Below, one piece after another: positions 35,132 through 47,203 of a stretch of 64,000 nt of DNA. Position numbers and translations under genes: made by a program. The notes under the pieces are model-generated. The model searched no databases, had not been told where the DNA came from, and worked only from the letters and a program-made list of their open reading frames with translations. This DNA comes from Endomychus coccineus (Eukaryota; Arthropoda; Insecta; Coleoptera; Endomychidae): NCBI GenBank assembly GCA_958510875.1, contig OY294068.1, forward strand, positions 190,984,315-191,048,314, given 5' to 3'. Position 1 is the first letter of the stretch, and every line of letters starts with the position of its first letter.

Positions 35132-35962
35132 TGCATCACAAGGTTTGCAGCTAGTGGTTTATTCGATATTGAGGATACCTATTAACATTTTCTCTTGTAG
35201 AATAAATATTCTTTCAACATGAGGTGATCCCGCCCAAAAGATCATTCCGTACCTAAGCCTCGATTCCACATAAGCTTCGAAAGTGATCAACCCTGTTTCC
35301 TTATTCATTTCAGATATTAGTACTTTAAGTGCATAACAATAATTGCCTAGTTCTTTGTTAAGGGAATCGATATGAAATCTCTCTATGATCTATTTTTATT
35401 CCTGAAAATTTTATTTGAGTCGAGTTCAGTTTATGGTCATTATAATGTACACTAAATTGAGAGTTTTTTGTATGAGTACTTGATGATCTGTATCTTCTCA
35501 ATGTTTAGTTTTGAGTAGTTTTCCTTGAAGGATTATTCCGTTTTCATTAATTTCTGACAAATTCTTTGTTTTAGAATATTTTCATTCTCTTCAGATAGAT
35601 AACTGAACGAAGCCCTCACCCAAGACATCATTTGTATAAAGGAGAAATAGCTGTGGTCCCAGTATGGATCCCTGGAGAACCTCTCTTCCAACTAGACAGC
35701 AGTTTGACTTGGTAAGTTATCCTTGTTCATCTGTTCCTACTATAAATTGTTTCTTATTTGTAAGTTACGATGAAATGAGCTTCAGCGTGATACATTGTTA
35801 AACCGTAGCACTCAAGTTATCGAAGAAACGTATCTAAATTTACGCCGTCGGAGGCTTTAAGACAAATCAATAGACATTTTAAAAGTAATTTTTTCATTAT
35901 TTAGAGGAATCAATATATCATAGAGGGTCAAATAAGCTGCTGATAATTAAGCGGTTTCTAGG
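35132..35962 (-). pseudogene. Dead LINE reverse transcriptase in array unit 3
   Basis: Same sequence and lesions as in unit 1, shifted by 4112 bp, with the unit 3-4 variant T at 35301. Confidence 0.83.
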
Positions 35963-37187
35963 GAACCCATCTTGAGCTTCATTCAGGACGGTACGTTTTT
36001 CGAGAAAAGGAATTGTTCGTTCATATGAGGACGAGCATAAGCGCCCGGTGCTTACAGCATTTCCTATTCTTACGGTGAAGTTTACGTTGGCGAAACAACA
36101 AAAATATCAAGATTCAACTTCAAGTGCGAGCACAATTCGACAACGCCGAAAAAAGCAGCAAAATGTTTGAAAATAAATCACATTTTCCGATTTTTCACTC
36201 CCCATGTAGATTTTCCTGAAAACTAATGTCAGATTCGTGATCAGCGACCCCGAAAACCTACTAGGGGGCATTTTCAGTTCTTAATTTCCATTTTTACTAT
36301 AATTCGTAATTTTTTTGAAAACGGGGGGTGAAAAAAGAGTTAATTTTGAGTTTTGGGGGTGGCTAGTCACTTCGTTTGCTAGTAACGAATGACCTAGGGG
36401 ACTCATAGGAACTGAGGCAAAAAAAATTTTTTTGATCCACCTTCCTATAAGAAACTTTTTTCGTCGGTCAATTTCCCCGCTTTATTGACTGGACTATAAG
36501 TGATTGTTTCTGTTTTGGAGGTTCTGAAAGGAACGGAACTGTAGAATAGAAATCATTCGAAAATCGATACAACGATGTTCATCGTTGATGAGAGTGAGTT
36601 GTATGTAACAGCGCTAATTAAGCTGCATGTGAGATGTGAAGTAGGTACCTCAACTTCTACTTGCAACAGTTCTTAATTGTATATTATTGGAACACTAGAT
36701 TTCCTGGCGTTCAATCAATCAACTAATCAATATATTTATTTGTTCCATCATACACAGATAAACCTGATAAGGTTATTGAACGTGTCATAACGTAAAGTGT
36801 AATATAAAATTAAAAATCTTAAACTGGTACGAATGTTTAAAATAGTAAAGCTCAAGTTATTTGTTGAAATTACATAAAATATACAAAATGGCGTCATATA
36901 CATTATCATTGAGTAGTATTATCAAACATATATTCACTTATATTATAATAGGCCTTTTTAATAAGAATCTGTTTTAGTTTAAGTTTAAGATCGTTTGTCG
37001 GTAAACTTTGTAGGCATATCGGTAACTTATTATGTGATTTTGAAGACAGAAATGAACATTATTTTGGATATTTGAAAAGTTACTGCGTTCAAATTGTAAG
37101 TCCTTTTTAAATCTGCCTTCATGTGAGTGACTTCTAATGTATTTATCAAATATCCTGATTCGTATTTACGAAGAACTTCATCTTCAT

Positions 37188-38018
37188 TGCATCACAAGGT
37201 TTGCAGCTAGTGGTTTATTCGATATTGAGGATACCTATTAACATTTTCTCTTGTAGAATAAATATTCTTTCAACATGAGGTGATCCCGCCCAAAAGATCA
37301 TTCCGTACCTAAGCCTCGATTCCACATAAGCTTCGAAAGTGATCAACCCTGTTTCCTTATTCATTTCAGATATTAGTACTTTAAGTGCATAACAATAATT
37401 GCCTAGTTCTTTGTTAAGGGAATCGATATGAAATCTCTCTATGATCTATTTTTATTCCTGAAAATTTTATTTGAGTCGAGTTCAGTTTATGGTCATTATA
37501 ATGTACACTAAATTGAGAGTTTTTTGTATGAGTACTTGATGATCTGTATCTTCTCAATGTTTAGTTTTGAGTAGTTTTCCTTGAAGGATTATTCCGTTTT
37601 CATTAATTTCTGACAAATTCTTTGTTTTAGAATATTTTCATTCTCTTCAGATAGATAACTGAACGAAGCCCTCACCCAAGACATCATTTGTATAAAGGAG
37701 AAATAGCTGTGGTCCCAGTATGGATCCCTGGAGAACCTCTCTTCCAACTAGACAGCAGTTTGACTTGGTAAGTTATCCTTGTTCATCTGTTCCTACTATA
37801 AATTGTTTCTTATTTGTAAGTTACGATGAAATGAGCTTCAGCGTGATACATTGTTAAACCGTAGCACTCAAGTTATCGAAGAAACGTATCTAAATTTACG
37901 CCGTCGGAGGCTTTAAGACAAATCAATAGACATTTTAAAAGTAATTTTTTCATTATTTAGAGGAATCAATATATCATAGAGGGTCAAATAAGCTGCTGAT
38001 AATTAAGCGGTTTCTAGG
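37188..38018 (-). pseudogene. Dead LINE reverse transcriptase in array unit 4
   Basis: Same sequence and lesions as in unit 1, shifted by 6168 bp. Confidence 0.83.
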
Positions 38019-38676
38019 GAACCCATCTTGAGCTTCATTCAGGACGGTACGTTTTTCGAGAAAAGGAATTGTTCGTTCATATGAGGACGAGCATAAGCGC
38101 CCGGTGCTTACAGCATTTCCTATTCTTACGGTGAAGTTTACGTTGGCGAAACAACAAAAATATCAAGATTCAACTTCAAGTGCGAGCACAATTCGACAAC
38201 GCCGAAAAAAGCAGCAAAATGTTTGAAAATAAATCACATTTTCCGATTTTTCACTCCCCATGTAGATTTTCCTGAAAACTAATGTCAGATTCGTGATCAG
38301 CGACCCCGAAAACCTACTAGGGGGCATTTTCAGTTCTTAATTTCCATTTTTACTATAATTCGTAATTTTTTTGAAAACGGGGGGTGAAAAAAGAGTTAAT
38401 TTTGAGTTTTGGGGGTGGCTAGTCACTTCGTTTGCTAGTAACGAATGACCTAGGGGACTCATAGGAACTGAGGCAAAAAAAATTTTTTTGATCCACCTTC
38501 CTATAAGAAACTTTTTTCGTCGGTCAATTTCCCCGCTTTATTGACTGGACTATAAGTGATTGTTTCTGTTTTGGAGGTTCTGAAAGGAACGGAACTGTAG
38601 AATAGAAATCATTCGAAAATCGATACAACGATGTTCATCGTTGATGAGAGTGAGTTGTATGTAACAGCGCTAATTA

Positions 38677-39224
38677 AAACGAATCTGCATAAATTGTATT
38701 AAAATAAATTTTTAACTCGTTATCCGATCAAAACAATTATTAAACATGGATAAATGTAATCATCAGTGTAATCGGATGTTTCAATAACAAAAAAATCGAT
38801 TAAACTTTCACGAAACATGTTTTTGTTTTACTTATAATCGATGAAATTTCATGAAAAAAAAAGGAATAATATTATTTGCATGTTTATGACAAGGGAGCAG
38901 ATGCTGCTCTTGTACTCGAAGTTGAACACAAGATGAGATCGGAGAAATGTTTGGCGGAATCCTCAGCTTCCGGGCGGGGACAAGACTGCATCCACTTCGG
39001 GCTTTTTCGGCCCCGCTTTGCCATGCGTCTCACGTCTATGGCACGCGCGCTTATACTACCCTCGCCAGCGCGCGCACCACAACCCGGTTGGTGGGGCGAA
39101 CAGCGATACAAGAGCACCATCACAAACACAGGGATTCATTCCGGGAGTTACTTCGGAAGTTGTAAAGTGTTCCTGCGTATTTACTCGAGTTCGTGCTTTC
39201 AGCTTAGCCACGCGTCGAAGCTCT
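38677..39224. other. Upstream region of the achaete-scute homolog
   Basis: Changes from AT-rich to GC-rich with many CpG after about 38930. An E-box CAGATG at 38898-38903 sits in a near-palindrome (GAGCAGATGCTGCTC) and could bind proneural bHLH dimers. An open frame runs through this region into the gene but shows no conserved sequence, so I regard it as untranslated or promoter DNA. Confidence 0.5.
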
Positions 39225-39259
39225 TATACCCCGAACACCCACGCGACAAGCTCAGTTTC
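39225..39259 (+). promoter_or_regulatory. Predicted core promoter: TATA box plus initiator
   Basis: TATAC begins at 39225 and an initiator TCAGTTT lies at 39252-39258 with its A at 39254, so the TATA box is centred near -28 as expected in insects. This start would give a 30-nt leader before ATG 39284. Very short leaders are unusual but the spacing and perfect TCAGT initiator are persuasive. Confidence 0.5.
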
Positions 39260-39283
39260 ACTTGTGCTGCTGTTCTTCAAACG

Positions 39284-40039
39284 ATGACTCTAGGCCACCA
39301 GAATAAAATGTACAACGCCATTCAGCAATCGTCGCCGCAAAACAACTGTGTGATCGTCAATTCCGGCATGCACACGAAATCGTCGGTCATCCAGTCGAAA
39401 AGGCCTCTAGCACCCGCTCCCGAAAGAACGTCGGTACTTGTCAATAACAACACCGATTTGCGGTGTAAACGAAAGATACAATTCATGCCTTACGGAGCGC
39501 CGACACAACAACCGGCTTCCGTCGCTCGGCGAAATGCCCGCGAAAGAAATAGAGTGAAGCAAGTCAACAATGGTTTTGCAACTTTGAGACAACACATTCC
39601 ACCCACAATCGCGTCCGCTTTTGCATCGCCAGGACCACAACCAGGAAGAGGCGCCAGTAAAAAGCTAAGTAAGGTCGAAACGTTGAGACTTGCCGTTGAA
39701 TATATCAGGAGTTTGAAACAAATGATTGATGACCACGAAGGTGAAATGACTGGCACTTCGATAAGTGGAGACAATTCGATAGATAACAGATTTTATACCC
39801 ACAGTCCAGATTCTCTTACACAAAACCAATATGCTTATCCTATTTTATTGCCAACGCCGACGTGTTCAGAAGCTTCCGTATCACCTACACCCTCACACAG
39901 TTCCGAAGGGTCGTTTTCCGCGACCTCTGTCTATACTAACACAATGTATCACCACGAAAATTATGAAAATTACCAACCAAAAAGTCCTGAGGATGAAGAA
40001 TTGCTAGATGTAATATTTTCATGGCAGCAGAATGAATAA
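39284..40039 (+). CDS. ASH: Achaete-scute family proneural bHLH transcription factor
   Basis: A proneural transcription factor that, with a Daughterless/E-protein partner, binds E-boxes in the nucleus and gives ectoderm cells neural precursor fate. From ATG 39284 the protein has 251 aa. Residues 82-146 are the bHLH: basic region [15 protein letters not shown] with the E-box-contacting Glu, helix 1 ([10 protein letters not shown]), a long loop rich in Pro/Ala/Gly (about 106-124) ending in [10 protein letters not shown], and helix 2 ([18 protein letters not shown]). The extreme C-terminus [16 protein letters not shown] is the conserved acidic/aromatic tail of AS-C proteins. The middle is Ser/Thr/Pro-rich. 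A second ATG at 39308 has a good context (AAAATG). The frame extends 136 codons upstream but without conservation. No intron interrupts it, as usual for this family. It is the only clear host gene here; only one paralogue is visible. Confidence 0.95.
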   Translation: MTLGHQNKMYNAIQQSSPQNNCVIVNSGMHTKSSVIQSKRPLAPAPERTSVLVNNNTDLRCKRKIQFMPYGAPTQQPASVARRNARERNRVKQVNNGFATLRQHIPPTIASAFASPGPQPGRGASKKLSKVETLRLAVEYIRSLKQMIDDHEGEMTGTSISGDNSIDNRFYTHSPDSLTQNQYAYPILLPTPTCSEASVSPTPSHSSEGSFSATSVYTNTMYHHENYENYQPKSPEDEELLDVIFSWQQNE

Positions 40040-42430
40040 TACAATTCGAAGGTAGGTTCTTATATATTTTTTTCAATAACCTTCCTTATAAAATGTAGAT
40101 TAGGACTGATTGATTATTTATTCGCGAGTCAATTTTCCATGGAATATATTCTTAAATCACCAATAAACCTGTTAAAGTTATTTTACCGTAGTTCAATAAT
40201 CTTTCAACATAATTATGAGTCAAGAAATTTCGAACGAAGCAAGCAATTTTCTGTTTACTTGCTGTAAATCCCTGGCAATTAGTTTACTTTATAACAAGAC
40301 GTCTATCGTGTGGTAATGATTCATTCAATGAAGCCTTTTATCCGAACTAAATTATTCTCCCTGCGTCAGTTAATTGATGGAAATATTTTTGTGTCATTCA
40401 GTCAATTGAAATTTTCATCTTGTCCGTCTTGCTCTTCGCCTAATTCAACTAATTGCGCTCATTATGAGAGATATTAAATAAATTGGTCGTAGCTTCATGT
40501 TCGGTGTTGGTTTCTTTATAACTGAAAGCCGACTGTTAAATAAACTTCCCAAGTCACAGACTGTGTCAGAGTCATTCGAGTTCATGAAAAATGCGTAAGA
40601 TTAGACACACATTTGAGTGAAACAAATTCGGGAACCAACCTTTAACGTATATTTTGAAGGGGCCTTGGTGGCCTTTTATCGAATAAGCGTTGAAAATTAG
40701 TACGCTCCGAAAATATTTCACTTGCACGTGTATCATGTGTGTATGTTATCTTTAAATGAAAATAAGAAATCGAAACTTTTTGACATTTTGTTACAAATAA
40801 GACCCCTGGGTCGTTCATTGTTCCTTGGATATAAGAAACTACAATACTTCTTGCAGGTAGAGCAGGTAGTTAAATTTACAGACCTTTGAATTTTATCAAT
40901 AGAGTCTTAAAAATGCGGTTACTGACATAAAGAAATCGCAAAGATAATTTTCTCAGAGATTTTACTTTTATACTACCTAACGGTTACCTTCGTTTTTGTT
41001 GAATAATATCCAATAAATCAAATTCAATTTCTTTATATCTCGTATTTTCGAATATTTACAAATGAACCGTCATACTGACCCACATAATACTTGATTTTAT
41101 TTCATAGCTTATCTTGAAATTTTATTGCTTGCAACGCGCAAGTAGCATCAAAATATTTTAATTGAAAATAAAAAATGCAAACCAATTTCTGGACAATTTA
41201 ACTGTGTATGTTCTGTTGAGTCTCAAAAATAGAACTACGAGCAAATTGTAGGAGTATTCATCTATTAATTATTAGCTTGTTACCAAAATCCTTTTTTTAA
41301 TTCAACAAGTGTGTTTGATGTAGCATAAGGCAGGACTTAAAAATTTCGATATTCGTTAAACGTGAACAATTTTTACAACTAAATTTGTATCCTTAACAAT
41401 CACAAAGATTAGTAACTTAGTGGTATTTTTTCGCAAATTCTACAGTAATTATCAATTTCACTGACAATTTTGGAAAATATACGGTAATACTAATCTCCTT
41501 TGTTTTTTTTAGTCCTACTGAAGATGTTAAATTGTTGCTCAAATCTGTATTCAGTTTCCGGAATATTATTCTGTTTATTTAATTTCGTGATAATTTTTTT
41601 GTTTCTCGAATTTATTAGATATTTACTATAAATTATTAGTGAAAATTTCATATATTCAACTAGTTTTTTCTGTTTTTTCTGTTGTCACATGATGCAATTT
41701 AAAGTTTACTTTTTCCAAGATATTTATTGGCCCGAAATAAATCAAACATTAAACCATTGCGTTATAGCTTCTATATATAATAGTTATTGATATAATACAA
41801 TAAAACACTTTTACTCCGTTTTTATCACATACATGTGATGAAAATCAAAGTAAATTTTTGTTATTCCATTATATCAATGTAATAAATTTTCACAAAGTAA
41901 TGGCTTCCACCATTAAATGATTGAAGTTATATTGAAGACATTGAATCCTTCCATTTTTTAATTGTAACTGATTGCTTGTGTTCAGGCACAACAGTAATAA
42001 TATAATCATATTAATTCCATTTGATTACTATGGAAGACGAAGATAAATAAATGAAATTCCTGAAGATAACATTGCCAAAACGTGTCAAAAACGAGCTAAT
42101 ATTCATTAAAATATAGAGTTATGGATAAAATCCTAATTCCGACCGAACATTTTCAAATGTTTTCCCTCATAAGCGTTTATTTACCAAGTTGGCTTCTTTT
42201 GTTTTGATATTTGAGTATTAGTGACCCAGTGCAAGCATATAAGTGTGAGTTAGCAATATAACTTAATAGCTCTCGGTGGTGTAAATGTAAACACCACTTC
42301 CTGGCTAGTCACACATAATATAAAGTCGGCATTGTTCTCTACGAAGTTCACTATATCTAATCACTATTATCAGATGTTGATATGCACATTACCTGTTCTT
42401 AAGTTAATCTACCTGGCGCAGTATTCCTTC
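40040..42430. other. Downstream flank and possible 3' UTR of the achaete-scute gene
   Basis: Candidate poly(A) signals AATAAA are at 40162-40167 and 40477-40482. A donor-like AAG|GTAGGT is at 40049-40054, 10 bp after the stop. Further down are a K-box-like TGTGAT at 41834-41839 and ATGGAAGAC at 42030-42038. No other coding sequence is visible. Confidence 0.4.
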
Positions 42431-42439
42431 TTCCCCTCA

Positions 42440-42660
42440 CTTCGCTCATCGTCTTCTTAGTCGTGATTTCCTCCCCAGTGCGTTTTTGTGCATCGATATG
42501 AAAGGAATCCCTGCAAGGGTCTTGCAGACTAGTTTCTTAAGCAGTACCAAAGTCGAAGGGAACTGAGCTTTAGGCAATATACATTTATACAACACAAGCT
42601 TTAAGCTCGAACAATACTGTCTGCCAGTTGGCTTGGGAATCATAAGCGCTAAAATTACTG
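42440..42660 (-). pseudogene. LINE reverse transcriptase fragment, early finger region
   Basis: The 65-aa minus-strand frame starts IPKPTGRQY and continues through LKKLVCKTLAGIPFISMHKN and ALGRKSRLR. This follows the early RT pattern of R1/Jockey LINEs: V-F-I-PKPG-R-x-Y, then FRPISLxSFLLKxxERLV, then a HxxQHAYxxGRST block. The ISL part is shifted and the HAY-GRS part is garbled. The same LINE group is represented by the 3' ends at 5172 and 7262. Only this 200-bp piece remains. Confidence 0.6.
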
Positions 42661-44830
42661 AAATACGTAACGCCTTTGTCGCAAATTAAAATCGCAACTA
42701 TCAAACTAGATGACAAAGTTTGAACGTAAGACTATACGAACGATAATAAAGCGAGAATGCTAATAACGACGTACCTCATAATGAAGGGAAGTTGATGTTC
42801 TCTTTCAAAACCAGTCCTAATTTTGTCCTATCCCAATAACAAGTCTTAAGAAATGCAACTTATTTTATATCTTTTTTACATCAGCCGGTTTAGGAGCTCA
42901 TTTTATTTCTTTCATCTCAAATATTCCTTGCCTAAGGTAAATCATGAAGACATTTATTTCATTAGGTCATCTCTTCCAGGACTTCCTATTGTTTTCTTAC
43001 TAGATATCATTCATTTGTTTTCCTCTACCTGAGAGAAAGTTGGAAAAGTAAACTTTCTAGATCTTCCCTGATAGCAATTATCCAGCTCTTTATTGTATAC
43101 AACTCATGGTTTTATTATTATACCGATATTTTAGCTTAGTCTGGAATAAATAATAACTTAGTATGTAATAGGTCTTTGATTCCGAGAAATAACGCCGTAA
43201 TTTTAAATGCTTGAATAAATTCCAAATGTGATCCTTTACCTGGATGAAACTAATGGTTTTTTTTTTGTTACAGATACCTGTGGCCAGTTACATCTAATCA
43301 CTGAAAACCTAACAAATAAAGCAACAAAGTGCCTTCTTTCATATTTGGAGTGATATACAAAATAATTTGGACCGTTTTTAGAGTTTATACGTTTTCGTTT
43401 TCTAGTCAATTGTTTGTAAATAAATGTACATATCATGTTTATATTATGGCTAAGTTTTAAAATATGTTAAGATTTGTGTTGAAATAACATTCCGATTTGA
43501 TTTTGAAAATTTTGAATAGTTATTGATACATCACTTCCCAAACCGTTGATAGAATTGGTTTGACTTCATCTGTTGTCTATAGAAATTCGAATGGATTAAG
43601 CTGGCAAGTGAATAATGAGGCAATAATAGAGGACATGACTTGTTTATATCTATGTGAAACTCTGCATAACAACGAACCAAACAGGCTTTCGACCAGATAG
43701 AAACTAATAAAATCCAACCAATCTAATAATGCGACTTTTTCCTATAAAAAATATTCCGATAACTAATTTCAAGTAATTATATTGACCTTCTAAATAACAT
43801 CGTGGTTTGTTCAAATGCCAAAAATTATCAAAAACAATAATGTACAATCTAAATATATTCCTTGATAATAAGAAGCATAACGACTATTCACTCGTTGGAC
43901 TCATACTATTTCTAATTTTTGGCTGAGAACGAACAATATTGCGTAGAGTTGAATAACATTGTATTTAGTTCTCTGAAAAAATCTATGAGACTGACTAATT
44001 GGATAATAATTTATGGATGTGAATTGTGTTGAAAAGATGTAGTCGCTTGTTATGTATATTTATTGAAATTTGTTATTGGTGAATATTCATGCTACCATCT
44101 TAGAAATTCAAATACCTCCTGCGGTTTGGAAGCTGATGTAGTAATATATTCTTATATGTTCCTTGCAATAAATTCTATTTTCGCACGAAAATGATATTAA
44201 AATCGATCTTATTAAATACACTACGTACTGATATTTGATAATTGTGTTATTAATTTGTTAAAATTGTGAATTCCTTATTAGTTAGTAGGTATTGTAAGTT
44301 TAATGAGTCCGCTATTATGAAATTTGAGTATGCTGAAGTGAAAAGTACGTGGAATGCGTTCACCAAACTTCTCCCTAAAAAGTTCTGGTGACGTGTGCTG
44401 ATTACTTCAGAATGGATATAGTTGGAGTAAGTTACTATTCCTAATGGTTAAAAATGATTCCATGACACAATATGTACTTTGATTAAGTACTGTTAAGTAA
44501 GTTATTTTGTACATTCCTATTTTTGATACCATTGCATATTGCAAATTTTTTATATTAGAATATATATTCTTACCAATAATTGAACAATGTGTTTTATTAT
44601 ACCTCCCACGATATGTGTAAAAATGTCTATGAAAGGGTAAGCAACCTGCAGAAAACTGATTCTATTCAATTTTCAAATAGGATTAAATTACACACAATTC
44701 CTCTGTGAAACAGCTTATAATTGTTGTATTGCTAATACTAATAATAATGGTATTCTTAAGGTTATTAAAAATAGCCACCTATATTGATAATATGTTTATG
44801 AAAAAATAATAAACCTTGCCGTTTCTTGAT
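42661..44830. other. Intergenic, nothing recognised
   Basis: AT-rich, with a 66-aa minus-strand frame at 43236-43436 that shows no domain. Confidence 0.35.
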
Positions 44831-44837
44831 GTATTAG

Positions 44838-45540
44838 TTAGTTGACAAACATCGAAAACCGACCCTCACAGATAGATACCTGAATAGCCTTTCGCACCAC
44901 CTCCCTGCCCAAACGCAATCTGTCCTAAAGTCGTTGATTCACAAAGCTGTTAACTTATCTCAACCCCACTCCTTGAAGTCAGAATCAAAACACATTCCAT
45001 CTCTTATAACCAAATAATTTCTTTCACTTTAAAATTCAAAAAGCCATACAGAAATATACCTCCACTCAAATTTGAAATCCTCCTGAGACACAAGCCCCCT
45101 ATCTTCTTTATTCACTGCCTATATATTGAAAATAGAACGCATCAAATCCCCAGAATCCTTGAGAAGAATAACCTTCCTACTCGTTTTTCCACAATTTCAA
45201 AACTTCCAGTTTCAAACTTATCAAAGATCCCCTTCCTACTCTTCACTTAAAACGTGCTTATAGCATCCATATTCTTGCGATAAAGTCTACATTGGTGAAA
45301 TAGGTCGTACAGTAGCTGCTTGTATGAAAAAACATGAGCGATTTACAAAGCTTCGTGACACCAGTAGATTTGCTTTTGCGGAACATAAGTTTGACACTAA
45401 TCATCAAATCCTTTTCGAAAATACTAAAATGTTAGGCTGAGCCTCAAATTTCTACCAGCGAAAAATTCTTGAAGCGATATGCGAATAATCTAAACCGTGA
45501 CTCAAGATCCTCGAAAATTCCACTTCGCACATGATCACAC
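44838..45540 (+). pseudogene. Penelope-like element: RT end and GIY-YIG nuclease, decayed
   Basis: Plus strand. At 44841-45015 the frame reads KPTLTDRYLNSLSHHLPAQ followed by SVLKSLIHKA, which is the conserved KPTxTDRYLxxxSxHHPxQKxxV end of Penelope-type reverse transcriptases. After a garbled linker, 45270-45500 gives KVYIGEIGRTVAACMKKHER, then FAFAEHKFDTNHQILFENTK and FYQRKILEA. This is the GIY-YIG endonuclease of PLEs (motif YIGETGR, catalytic Arg followed by the EH-x-x-x-NH block), which nicks target DNA for priming. A stop follows the K-M-L-G string. The upstream RT catalytic core is missing. A related copy lies at 49495-50940. Confidence 0.85.
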
Positions 45541-45654
45541 AAAGGCAGGATCAGGTGCCAAAAACTGAGTTAACCACCGGATAAAAGACAGTTAACTTAG
45601 CACCGTGAAGGTATTTTCCATAATCAATATCTCCACAGAAACAAGAAGAATCAT

Positions 45655-45965
45655 TTTCAGTTCAACAAATTATACAGGAATTCTTGAACGCTAATTTTTC
45701 AGACAGGTTCGTAGCACCTGAATCTCCAGACTTAACACCCTTAGATGTGAACCTATTGGGCACCCTAAGAAATACAATTTATTGAACTGTCGACAAGTAG
45801 AGATCATCCAAATCAAAAAGTACGAACAGCCTGTAGAGCTATATCTGGAGAAGTGCTGGGAAAAGGAGGTTAGAAGAAATGTACGGAAGCTGGAGGAGAA
45901 TATTTTTCTTCAGAGAGATATCTTTCCTGCTTACACCCCTAACGTTCAGTTGAATATTCAAAATA
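45655..45965 (+). pseudogene. C-terminal piece of a Tc1/mariner-superfamily transposase
   Basis: The plus-strand frame gives VQQIIQEFLNANFSDRFV, then SPDLTPLDVNLLGTLRNTIY with the third catalytic aspartate in the SPDLxPxD motif, a stop, and a tail QPVELYLEKCWEKEVRRN. The tail corresponds to the C-terminal helix (pattern R-x-E-x-C-I-x-x-x-G-x-x-x-E) of this transposase family. The first two catalytic aspartates are absent. It directly follows the PLE fragment and has a homolog at 50940-51090 in the same relative position. Confidence 0.75.
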
Positions 45966-47200
45966 ATCCATTTCTCCTGTTTCATCAAATAGCAAATTAA
46001 AATTCCCATAATCTTGGTCATTTCATAAATCTACTATTGTTTTAAGATACCTTGGGCTTGGAATAACAACTGTTTCGTCTTTTCCACTCATAAACTCAAT
46101 AATTCCAGAAGGTCTAGTGATGCAAAAGTTTATTCAAATCCAATTTTGGCTCATCTGCCCATTAAATTCCCTTCTCATCATCTTCAGAACTTACAAGAAA
46201 TAGATCATAATATCTGTAGCAACAACTTTTGGAGGTATGAAAAGCTATGCTGGATATTTTTACCGTAACTTTGCACCAATCAGCTGGAATATGCCACATC
46301 GTTCCAACACATTGTGTCGTTTAATGCAATAATTAAATCTATTCCAATATTGATTTTATTGATCAACTTGTTTAATTACGAAGAGTTACTCATCGCTATG
46401 TATCTGAAAGGTATTATATCTAATTAGGCTTAATATAAATATTTATTAGGCCACTTTTTATATCTACATTAGCATATCGACATATGCTTTGAAGCAGGTG
46501 TATATTTATGACACGTGTCTTCGAAAAACACCTTGCCTATTACGCTACTTTTGTATCTGTTGACCAACCAGTTCATTTTGTCGCTGCATGAATATTGAAT
46601 ATTTATCTCACTAAGCCGATTTTTGATGATTTGTTTATGAGCCTATAAATTTCCTGAAACGCGCGTTCAAAACAGTTGCTGTTCTACGAAAGAGATTCGA
46701 TTAAGAATAGTAAATTTTTGAAAAACGATTTAGAACTGCCATTGTATCGATTAAAGCTGGATAATTTCTGTAATTCTGCACTAGTTTTATTCATTGTTTT
46801 ATGGTGCTCGAGAGTTTCCCAATTCAGAGTCCCGAGTCCTCAATAATATATAAATTTTAAGAGGTTTGAAATGGACAGGCTCTCTTTCATATCCCAATTA
46901 ATTTGAAATGGACTTTGGATGGTTTATGATGGGTAGACTCCTTCCGCATGGAGTCCCAGAGTTGAAATCAAATTACCTGCAAAATTATTCCGTTTCAGTT
47001 CTGTTATCAACGAATGAATTTCACTATTACTTAGGTATGGGGTAATATTATTATAGTAACACCGAATTACTAGCTTCAAATAATTTGTTTCTTCAATAAA
47101 TTGTCAAATGTACATGAATATAACGAGAGAAGAAGGAACTAAAATGTATGATATCGATATAAAGGAAATGGGTTAAATTTTCTTCAGGTATTCAGGTCCA
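45966..47200. other. Intergenic, nothing recognised
   Basis: AT-rich; no supported gene, RNA or repeat structure. Confidence 0.35.
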
Positions 47201-47203
47201 ATA

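Larger units (their letters stand above)
30453..38676. repeat. Tandem array: four units of 2056 bp
   Basis: Units begin with AGCTGCATGTGAG at 30453, 32509, 34565 and 36621 and the array ends at 38676, so it is exactly four full units (8224 bp). I noticed only four variable sites. Units 1-2 versus units 3-4 differ at offsets shown by 30644 (G/A), 30774 (C/A) and 31189 (C/T); unit 1 alone has G at 31263. Each unit carries a dead LINE reverse transcriptase on the minus strand and, toward its end, a dispersed repeat containing GTGATCAGCGACCCC. No target duplication flanks the array. Unit boundaries are arbitrary in phase. The right end lies about 580 bp from the predicted start of the achaete-scute gene. 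Confidence 0.97.

Noticed and set aside
38876..39283. 136-codon upstream extension of the achaete-scute frame
   Set aside because: The first codon is TTG, the sequence shows no conserved motif, and a TATA/initiator pair lies inside it. I take it as promoter and untranslated DNA.
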